Assembly (NCBI GenBank): GCA_905221605.1
Contig: CAJNDS010002523.1
Location: 1,530,606-1,594,605 of the forward strand
Origin: Symbiodinium natans
Lineage: Eukaryota; Sar; Dinophyceae; Suessiales; Symbiodiniaceae
Direction: 5' to 3'
DNA length: 64,000 nucleotides
Of the stretch, positions 55,624 to 64,000 are shown piece after piece; the first letter of the stretch is position 1, and each line of letters opens with the position of its first letter. Position numbers and translations under genes: made by a program. The notes beneath the pieces were generated by a model. It did no database searches and had not been told where the DNA came from. It saw only the letters and a program-made list of their open reading frames with translations.

Positions 55624-56998
55624 ATGTTGGAGATTCATCATGTTGATTCCGGCTTGTACATCGACGCAGTGTGTGCTGACCTTCCCGTTGTACAGTGCTT
55701 TCATGGCATGCTGTCTCTGTATATACTTTTGCCACGGTGTTTGCAACACCGGCGTGCGGAAACGATCCAAGATCTGGACGTTGGTCTCACCATTGCAAGT
55801 CCCGCTCAGCTCGCCGCTTGCTCGAATCTATTGTAGTGCGGGCGCTTGTTTGTTTATGTTGTCTGTTTGTTAGTTTCTTTGTTCGTTTGCTTGTTTGCGC
55901 GTTTGCTTGTTTGCAAGCCCTGAATGTTTGCTGGTGGGGCCACTGAAAAGAGGGCGGGCATTTTTGGGAGTGAGCTGGTCTGTAGATCGAAAACCCCAAT
56001 CACTGAATGTGCCTTGCCGGCCTTCTGCGAGAGTGAGTGACTTAATGCGCCCATCAACCTTATGATTGGGTAGATGGGGTCATGAGTTATGTTTTGGGGT
56101 CCGGAGCTTAGCAAGCCCATGCCCACCGAATTTTTCTACCCGCTTCGCAGGCGGCTGATGCAGACTCCCGTCGCAGATCTGTGGCTGGTCCTGCAGCAGC
56201 TTGATCGGATTTTTGAAGTTCTGCGAGCGGTTTTCCAAGGAAGCTTGGGTGATCCGGGCTTGATCATAGCGGTATCTAAGGAGTTCGAGATCCCTATATG
56301 TCAGAGCACCAATCTTGCCAATGCCCCTGCAGTGCATGTTGCAGCCGCATTCCAGGCCTGCATTCAGGGACCACACAAACCCATAAACCCGCATCGACAG
56401 AGACTCCTCGCCGCGTCACATAAGCAAGCGAAACTGGAGAAGGCTTCCGCGACGAACAAGAAAGCCAAGGCCAAGGCAAAGAAAAAAGCAACGCAGCCGG
56501 CAGCAGGACACACAACAGGCACAGATCCTGATGCGGCTGTGCACGCAACAGTTAATGAGGAGCCAGAACCAAAGGCCAAGAAGCCGACCGCCAAACCCAA
56601 GAAGCCAGCTTCCACAACAAAGCCCGCGGCTGATGGCAACGCCAAAGCAAAGCAGCAGCCCTGGCCGGACACGCCCTACAATGTCGAGCGAAAGGCGTTT
56701 CTAAAGAGGTTCCTTGCAACGTGTTGGTTCACACTTTTCTTTTTTGCATATATACTGATTTGCCCTTTTGCTGAAGCCACAAACAACGCCGAACAAACTC
56801 GAGGCTGGGATCCAAGCTGCCAGCCCGAGCCAAGGAGCAGAGGCGCAATCGTGCATACAGCATACAAGCTTTCAAGCTTTCCATTTCGTCTTGCCATGTG
56901 CCCTCATTTTGTTGTTTCAGGTGGAAAGCGTCTGAGGAGCGGAAGCAGATTCTTTCTGGTATGTCCACAAGCGAGCAGAAGCGTCGGAGGTATATCTG
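55624..56998 (+). CDS. gene A-like protein, right-hand copy, spliced
   Basis: Exon blocks: about 55624-55800 (after a possible acceptor TTGTAG; QDLDVGLTIASPAQLA at its end), about 56110-56722 (LMQTPVADLWLVLQQLDRIF, then a Lys/Ala/Pro-rich stretch, KAKAKAKKKATQPAAGH and PKAKKPTAKPKKPAS, ending AFLKRFLAT) and 56922-56998. The last intron has donor GCAAC|GTGTTG and acceptor GTTTCAG|G and gives an in-phase join into WKASEERKQILSGMSTSE, closing with QKRRRYI and TGA. That C-terminal domain repeats the ending of gene A at 35829 (W-x2-S-x2-R, L-x-G-x-S-x-SE, RR). Function unknown; nuclear localisation is likely from the Lys-rich tract. Confidence 0.55.
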
Positions 56999-57696
56999 AA
57001 GAAGGGGCTTGTGTACTTTCATAAAACAATGGGGCCTTTCTTATAGCGCTTAAGTAACGCAAAGACAACATGGGGCTGTCGTGTGCAGCTTTTGCTGGAA
57101 GTGATGCAGTGACTGGCATGGGCTGCGTGTGTGATCTGAACCACTTCAAGTTTCCAAAGCTTCACATTATTCGGGGTGTGCAGGCAGCCCATGGAGCGTC
57201 CACTTGCACCATGATCTTTTGAGTGCCTGTTGTGTTAACAGCAGTGCATTCGTGTGATGTGCCGAGACCCGTATCCCTCGGTCCTGCCACGGGGTTGATC
57301 GAAAGACGTCGCGCAGCCCGCACCTTGATCGGCCCACTGCTTCTCATGAACGGGAGGGTGCATCTACATATACATGTGCTTCGATGTGGATGGTTGGAGC
57401 GCATGTTGGCTCGAAGGCCTGCGGCATCAGGTTTTCAGAATTGACAATGCAATCTGTGTTTGGCATGATCTTCCCAGGGTTGGTTCAACTCTCATGTTTG
57501 GGGTCGAGCAGCAGTAGCCTGAACAAACAACCGGGCCCGCGATGAAGTTTTCGAACTTGGCTGTCCTACTGGCCTGCCTCTACAACAGCCAGCAACCCAG
57601 ATCGCCCATGTTGACAATTATTAATTGAACGACCCCCACGCGACCTTATTTGCAATGTTTTGGTGCACTGAGGCTTTGGGCCAATCACCGAGCAGA
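56999..57696. other. spacer between right-hand genes A and B
   Basis: About 700 bp. One open block at about 57223-57440 has no recognisable motif and lies after a possible acceptor GTTAACAG; it may be an exon or noise. Confidence 0.35.
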
Positions 57697-59983
57697 AGCA
57701 GCTGGATTTCTTAGAGGTATTTGCAGGACAGGGTGTTCGGAACCAGCAGTAGAAGCAGTTATGAAGTTATGCAAGGCGAAGACTCCCAAAGAGACCCTGA
57801 ACCGCATGAGGCCCTGCACCATGTAAGCTTCAGCCGTGTGGCCGACGTTGCTCGCAGGAGAGCATGTGCTTACCTCGGCTGTGCTGAACCTGGGCATGGC
57901 TGCCCATTGCCTTGATGCAGCTCAGCATGATATAGCCAGCGGTAGTTGTTTCTGATGCACGCAAGTAAAAACACTTGACTGCGCCCTCAGGAGAAGTACA
58001 GCTCAAAACTGAACATCCTAACAGCGTTTGGCTACCTTGCGACACTTTACAACGCAGCTCGGCAACCAAGTTCGTGCTTCATAGACCATTACAATTTGCA
58101 TTTTGCCAATCCCAGGCACGCAGATTGCGTTATGGATCTGTAGCATGGTATGGAATCCCTTGCAGCTCGTGGGTGTTCATGACGCTTCGCTCTTTCATTT
58201 CGCACGCCATGTTTTTTCTTGCACTGCCTGAATAATTACTGGCGCCCATGCAAGGAGCCGGGGAACGACAAAACGCAGACGGTTCAATGTGAAAGGCCCG
58301 ATGGTCTCCTGCAATTCCCCTACAAGTTTGTAGCTCGAACCTGCACGCTTACATACCTTGTAGTGTTCCCTCGCCGCAGGAGGATCGTCCACCAAAGTGA
58401 AAGCTGCCAATCGCATGGCTCGTCGGATCAGCTATTTGCAGCTTGGTTGCATTGCGGATCGAACGTGGAAGCCTGCAGAGCCAGTACGCTGCCACGTCGC
58501 CACTCCTGAATCGAAGTGCGGTGCTGCAGGCTCGAGTTTCATCATAAATGCGGTCAACACTATATACTCGAGAATCCGGTGAACTCCTTCGTCTTCCAGC
58601 ACCCTGCGATAAAGGCCCCTTTGTCAACTGTGGATGCTGCCGACACCCTAGCAAACCCTATATAGACCCCAGACCCTACAAACCCAACCCAACCCTGTAA
58701 ACCCTAACGCCCGACACACAAACCCCAAATTCCCTGCGTGCTGTGTTTTCGCATGCGAAGCATGCAACATACAAGGAAAGGCTGAAGAAGCACAAGGCCA
58801 CGCAGATCAACGTATGCCTAGGAGCGCTGGGTGCACCTACGAGGAAGTGTGTGGCCTGCTTTGTACGAGACCACTGCATGCGTGAGAAATTCTCAAAGAA
58901 CTGAGTGTTGTTGCTAACAGCTGCGTGAACTTCTTGCCTTTAAGGTGACCCTGGTTGGAACAGCCCCGTTCATGAGACAGCTCTACCAGCAGCTAACCAC
59001 GCCAAGAAGGCACATGTTCGGTTGAGTTGGGGAAGGGGATCTTTGGGATTGTGTCGAACCCAGCCTATATAAGAGCCCAACCGCCCAACCCCCATAAACC
59101 ACCCCATCAACCAAAACAACCCATCTACTCTCCAATGCTGGTGTCTAGTTGCTTGACCAAAACCCCTGGTGACAAAGGACCATCTGTGTATCGGGCTAGA
59201 GCTTTTGGGCCTTGCAAGATTTAGCTAGTATGTAGTTGATTGATGCTCTGCCAGGGCACAACTCCAAAGGATCCAAAGCTTCTTGCAGATGGAGGTCACG
59301 AAGTACTACACGGATGCCCAAGGACGCCGTCGGGCAGTGCCTTGGATGTGAGTTCCACACTACCGCTGCAAGGATCGATTGTTTGTAGGCTTTAGTGTTT
59401 ATGGGGCCCCCGGATCTACAATATAGGGTTTAGATTTTATAAGCGGTTTAGGGCTTAGGGTTCATAATGGAGCTCAAAGAGGTTATATAGGCTTAAAGGG
59501 ATTAGGGTTTGTAGGGTTTATAGGGTTCAGGCTTTATTGGTAGGCCTTCACTGCTCCCACTCGCACAAAGGCAGGCAAGGATTCGGGTTTAGATCTGCAG
59601 GGAATAGGGTTAAAACAGGAACCCACTAGCAGAGTAGCTATACCCAGGTCGGTGGCAAAGACCTACGTGCTACAGAAGCATATCCGGCTGGGCTAGGGAT
59701 GCACGCAACCTGCTTGCATTCAATGGCCGGCATTTACACGCACGGTGTGTCTAGCTTGTACAGCTGCTCGACGACTTAGAACTATACATCATGCATGTGC
59801 AGACTGACACGACAAGAAATTTGGACCCAAGTTCGCGCAGCTCCTGCAGACACACCTTGAGTCGCCCAAGCTTCGGGAAGCCGCAGCCCAACGCTGCCGC
59901 GAAGAAGACATCCTGTTTGAAGATGATGGTGAGGCCTCGGATTCAGACTCAGGGTTAGAAGATGTGATCGGCAGAGCGCAATG
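57697..59983 (+). CDS. gene B-like methyltransferase-like protein, right-hand copy, spliced
   Basis: Exon blocks: about 57700-57749 (DFLEVFAGQGVRNQQ), 57991-58071 (acceptor CCCTCAG; NILTAFGYLATLYNAARQ), 58116-about 58185 (YGSVAWYGIPCSSWVFM), about 58240-58295 (CKEPGNDKTQTVQ), 58381-about 58490 (KAANRMARRISYLQLGC), about 58735-58904 (HKATQINVCLGALGAPTRK), about 59249-59342 (MEVTKYYTDAQGRRRAV) and about 59818-59983 (FGPKFAQLLQTHLESPKL, then an acidic tail). Cofactor loop, PCSS at the catalytic-Cys motif and downstream blocks run in the same order as gene B in the large transposon (EIFAGCG; CCSS; LGN; MGKYKAPTPKR; TAQFG). A C5-cytosine-methyltransferase-like fold is inferred from this order. The catalytic P-C is kept here. 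Whether it methylates DNA is open: the residues after PC differ from the classic Q. Confidence 0.55.
59400..59600 (+). repeat. TTTAGGG/TTATAGGG-like repeats in an intron of gene B-like
   Basis: Degenerate GGTTTAGGGCTTAGGGTT, GGGTTTATAGGGTT and similar motifs lie between two exon blocks of the gene. Confidence 0.7.
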
Positions 59984-60388
59984 AAACCCCGACCCTCGAG
60001 TGTGCAGTTTCGAGCTGGGGTCGGCTGCACCTGTCGGCTGTCGATTAGCTTTTGGGTTGCACATGTGCTGGTTGGCCCGATGTTGACTGTTAAGAGCGAA
60101 CCACTATATAATAGATCAAGGTCACCCAGCTTCTTGCCTGTTGTGCTGAAATGCCAACAGCTGTTGATGTGCAGTTGGGGCTGTGGAACCATAGCACGAG
60201 ATGTTGCGTGCTATCATGTGCGCAGCGCTTGAGTTTCCGCACGAATCATGGAATGAGCAACAAAACACAGGACCGTGTATCTGCGTGTATCCCCGTGTAG
60301 TCGGCCTTATTATAAAGCCGAATACCGTGTATGTGCGTGTACCCCCAGGGACAGCCGTGCGTGGATCGAGGCCCGATTGTTAGGAACC

Positions 60389-63300
60389 ATGGGCCCTCCC
60401 AGAAATGGCAAGGGCAAGAAAGGTGCCTCCAAGATGCCCCCTCGTGCTGCTGCAGCAGGCAGCGGGAACGCAGTTGAGTGCAAACATGGCAGCCCGACTT
60501 ATGTGGAAGTCGCCCCTCGAAGTTATGTTTTTGTAGGAGGCCCTGGTGCAGCTGGAAAGGAGGCTTCTGTGGTCGAGTGGGCCAAGAGCATGGCTTCCCC
60601 AGCGGGGGGACGTGCTCTCACACATGGGGGTCCTGATTGGGAGGACACTCAGGTCGATGATCCAGAAGAACCTGCAGAGCCTGCAAGCGAGAAAGTTGGG
60701 GCGGAAGGAAAGGATCGCACAGCTGCGGTTGCACCTCCCACCCATCAGCCGTTGCAGCCGGGCACTGCTCCCAACAAAGGGCAAGGAAAGAAAGGGCCAT
60801 GCGCACCCCCCATCGACACCAAGGATTCCACCAAAGGGAAGGGTGAACAAGGAAAGGGGAAGCCAGCTGCCGCCACGACACCAAGACCCAATGAGATTGC
60901 CAAAAGTAAAGGAAAGACAGGAAATAAGGGGAAGCCAGCTGCTGCCACGACGCCAAGCCCTGTCGAGCCCACAGACACCACCAAAGGAAAGGGGAAGCCA
61001 CCTGCTGCCACGACGCCAAGGCCCGTCGACCCCGATGAGGCCACCAAAGGCAAAGGACCAGGGAAGGGGAAGCCAGCTGCTGCCACAACGCCAAGCCCTG
61101 TCGAGCCCACAGACACCACCAAAGGAAAGGGGAAGCCACCTGCTGCCACGACACCAAGGCCCGTCGACCCCGATGAGGCCACCAAAGGCAAAGGACCAGG
61201 AAAGGGAAAGCCAGCTGCTGCCACAACGCCAAGCCCTGTCGAGCCCACAGACACCACCAAAGGAAAGGGGCTAGGAAAGGGGAAGCCACCTGCTGCCACG
61301 ACACCAAGGCCCGTCGACGCCGATGAGGCCACCAAAGGCAAAGGACCAGGGAAGGGGAAGCCAGCTGCTGCCACAACGCCAAGCCCTGTCGAGCCCACAG
61401 ACACCACCAAAGGAAAGGGGAAGCCACCTGCTGCCACGACGCCAAGGCCCGTCGACCCCGATGAGGCCACCAAAGGCAAAGGACCAGGGAAGGGGAAGCC
61501 AGCTGCTGCCACAACGCCAAGCCCTGTCGAGCCCACAGACACCACCAAAGGAAAGGGGAAGCCACCTGCTGCCACGACGCCAAGGCCCGTCGACCCCGAT
61601 GAGGCCACCAAAGGCAAAGGACCAGGGAAGGGGAAGCCAGCTGCTGCCACGACGCCAAGCCCTGTCGAGCCCACAGACACCACCAAAGGAAAGGGGAAGC
61701 CACCTGCTGCCACGACGCCAAGGCCCGTCGACCCCGATGAGGCCACCAAAGGCAAAGGACCAGGGAAGGGGAAGCCAGCTGCTGCCACAACGCCAAGCCC
61801 TGTCGAGCCCACAGACACCACCAAAGGAAAGGGGCCAGGCAAGGGGAAGCCACCTGCTGCCACGACACCAAGGTCCATCGACCCCGATGAGGCCACCAAA
61901 GGCAAAGGACCAGGAAAGGGAAAGCCAGCTGCTGCCACAACGCCAAGCCCTGTCGAGCTGACAGACACCACTAAAGGCAAAGGAAAGCCCGGAAAGGGGA
62001 AGCCAGCTGCTGCCACCACCGACACCACCAACAGCAAAGGGAATGGAGGAGGAAAGGGAAAGATAGGAAAGGGGAAGCCGGCTGCTGCTGCCACGCCCAA
62101 GCCAACAGCAGAAGTGGATCGATCAAAGCTGGGCGGGGAGATGTTTGCGTTGCGTGCCAAGCAGCAGGGCCTCAATGCAGCCATAGGCCGGTTGGACGAT
62201 ATGCAGCAAGCCGTGGACGAAGCCATTCAGGATTGCAAAGGGGTTGAGGCACTCTGCACCCCACCACGAAGCAAGGGAAACGGGAAGGCCACCCCACCGC
62301 CGACCCCCAATGAAACCCTTTGCCAAACCCCAATTGCAGCAACGAAAGGCAAAGGAAAACACATGAACTCCCCAGCATTCAGCCAAGCTGCACTGCCAGG
62401 CGCTGCAAGCCCAGCCCCAGACAGCAGGAAAAGACCGGCACCTGATGGAGACGCTGCACCATCAGGAAAGGGCCCGACACGCAGAACATCCTACGGCTCC
62501 AACACCTCGACCTCATCGCCTAGCTCAGGACATGCTGGGGCTGACCATTTTTTTCTACGGACTCTAAATCCTAAACCCTATATAAACCTTCAAACCCCAT
62601 ATAGAACCCTGTATAACCCTATAAACCCCAAACCCTTTAAGCCCCATATAACCCTAAACCCTATATATAAGCCCTGTATATACATAAACTCTACACAGCC
62701 TAAACCGCATCTCGCGTGCTCGTGGCGTTGCACTCCAGCATACACGCAGGAGTTACTACTACCCCCTCGCCGTCGCATGCTTCGACCCACAAGCAGCCAC
62801 CCAAGTTATAACAGCTTTGGCTTTGGCCGGATACCAAAATAGATTTGCAAGCAATAGTGTTGTTCTGGATGAGGCCCTTTGTGCGGAGCGACACTGGGCT
62901 TTCAACGATGAGTGATGGTTCTGGGCCTCTGGAACTGGCACCCCTTGCAAAGGGCTTCACCTTCAACGGCAGCCCCAACGATGCAGCCCAGCTGCAGGTA
63001 TAAAGGACCCCGGATATAAACGAACCCCAGCTTGACCCCTACAACACCCAAACCCCATGGCCCGCCTGCCCAGGTGCGAAGGCTCAGCCCAGAGGAGAAA
63101 GCTGCTATCGAAGCACCGTCCCTGCACATACGGAATGGGTTTCGCGTACGTTAGGGATTATTGCATCGTGAGGAGTTTGGCTTTCGCAAATGGCTTATGA
63201 ACCCTGAGGCTCTTAGTGGGCCAGAAGACATCGAACTCAAGGAGCGAAAGCGCCTCAACGAGGGCCTCCGAAGACGTATGAACAACCCGACAGGCCTGCG

Positions 63301-64000
63301 TGTTCGCTATATCTGTACATGCTGTGTGGTATGTATCTACTTGAGGCTTTACAACCATGAGTGTGCAACAGGTCTCAAAAAGGGCCTGGTGCAGCAGTGG
63401 CAAGCGGCAACTAGCGCCATGGACAAGCCTGGGGCCGAATGTGTTGCTCACACACACACAATGATGGTTTGGGGGGGGGGGGGGGGGGTCGTGAACAACC
63501 CGCGACTTAAGGTTCCAGTTCCTCAAATCATTCCTCCTGGACCGGGATATGGCAGATATCACGGTGGATGCGTATTACGAGGAGCTCCCTGGCTTCGAAA
63601 TTTGTGCATTGCATGAGAACCGAGCGTTCATGTTTCCATTCGCATGCAAATAAGGATCGCCCAGAACGAGACCAAAGAGCGTTACGTGGAACTCCCCCTG
63701 TGTGAGATCAAGGAGAAATATGAGAAACTACCTGGGGGCAAGGAGTTTGTGGCGGACATAGTGGCAAGTGCTTTCCTCAGACTGACCTGCATATCTTGTT
63801 CCCCGACTGCATGCTGCAACAGCTTCCCCCCCCCCCCCCCCCCCCCATGCCATCTGAACGCGACACCTGCCGCAGACCAAAAGGGAAAGGAGCATCCACA
63901 AAGCAAGAGTGAAGCCTGGCGCATTTACAAAGTCTTCAACTGCGTGGACATATCAAGCCTGCTGCCTCAATCTGCCAATATGATTCCGAACCTCAATAAC
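60389..64000 (+). CDS. gene C-like Gly/Lys/Pro repeat protein, spliced, cut by the window edge
   Basis: ATG 60389 (context GGAACCATGG) opens a large first exon to about 62545: an N-terminal part (SYVFVGGPGAAGKEASVVEW), then 46-residue repeats made of two half-units (PAAATTPSPVEPTDTTKGKG and PPAATTPRPVDPDEATKGKG), then a helical part (ALRAKQQGLNAAIGRLDDMQ) and a Ser/Pro-rich tail. Later blocks: about 62869-62997, joined in phase to 63074-about 63140 by a 76-bp intron (CAG|GTATAA ... CCCAG|GTGCG); about 63165-63300 (GPEDIELKERKRLNEGLRRR); about 63370-63445; about 63505-63600 (FLLDRDMADITVDAYYEELP); about 63654-63765 (YVELPLCEIKEKYEKLPGGK); and from about 63878 to the edge (WRIYKVFNCVDISSLLPQ). 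It occupies the same relative place as gene C in the large transposon and is similarly Lys/Pro-rich, but I cannot align the two residue by residue. Confidence 0.55.
60950..61975 (+). repeat. 138-bp in-frame coding tandem repeat
   Basis: Copies start at 60961, 61099, 61237, 61387, 61525, 61663, 61801 and 61951, marked by TGTCGAGCCC (TGTCGAGCTG in the last). Spacing is 138 bp, or 150 bp where an extra 12 bp adds four residues of the G-x-G-K type. Copies are nearly identical, so the expansion or homogenisation is recent, and every length change keeps the frame. Confidence 0.95.
62560..62720. repeat. CCCTAAA/CCCTATA-like repeats in an intron of gene C-like
   Basis: Degenerate AAACCCTATATAAACC and CCCTAAACCC motifs between two exon blocks. 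Confidence 0.75.
63470..63488 (+). repeat. G run in an intron of gene C-like
   Basis: About 19 G residues directly before the exon block that starts near 63505. A matching C run lies at about 63827-63846 in the next intron. Similar G runs occur at 32531-32550 and 34297-34327 in gene A. Confidence 0.9.

Overview
The window looks like nuclear DNA of a dinoflagellate, most likely a Symbiodiniaceae-type alga. The signs are a TTTAGGG telomere-type repeat scattered over most of the window, intron-rich genes with AG|G-type acceptors, long GA, poly-G and poly-C tracts, and mobile elements of eukaryotic type. The assignment rests on composition and gene style, not on a marker gene: I see no rRNA, no tRNA and no intact dinoflagellate spliced leader.

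Layout. 1-21.3 kb is a gene-free mosaic of short (TTTAGGG)n and (CCCTAAA)n arrays in both orientations, separated by 100-400 bp spacers that contain several small palindromic, MITE-like elements. 21.3-28.3 kb is a GC-rich 15-bp minisatellite and a related longer repeat with a recurring small hairpin. Two unrecognised ORFs (23398-24762 and 25356-25793) sit among these repeats. 28.6-30.4 kb holds an intronless OTU-ASCH-Cys4 gene. At 30.8 kb a paralogue of that gene begins, and its reading frame breaks off in the middle of the OTU-like domain. It resumes in frame at 48.9 kb and runs to 54.2 kb as ASCH, zinc-finger, HUH replication initiator and Pif1-type helicase, i.e. a Helitron-type transposon protein of about 1930 residues.

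The break is caused by a 17,559-bp insertion (31343-48901). It is flanked by a TA duplication and bounded by imperfect inverted repeats that match at 20 of 28 positions. The insert carries several intron-containing genes, all on the + strand: A (coiled coil, Cys/His cluster, Lys-rich part and a short C-terminal domain), B (a protein with motifs like those of C5-cytosine methyltransferases), C (a long Lys/Glu/Pro-rich protein with helical parts) and D (a transposase-like protein). Removing the insert plus one TA rejoins the Helitron frame exactly.

From 55.6 kb to the right edge the order A-like, B-like, C-like recurs with diverged sequence. This suggests a second element or relic of the same kind, cut by the window edge. 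The two copies point to a family of very large, multi-gene DNA transposons that carry a methyltransferase-like cargo gene, one of which landed in a Helitron with an unusual OTU-ASCH front end. Exon limits are approximate except where stated, and the functions of genes A, C and the 23-26 kb ORFs are unknown.
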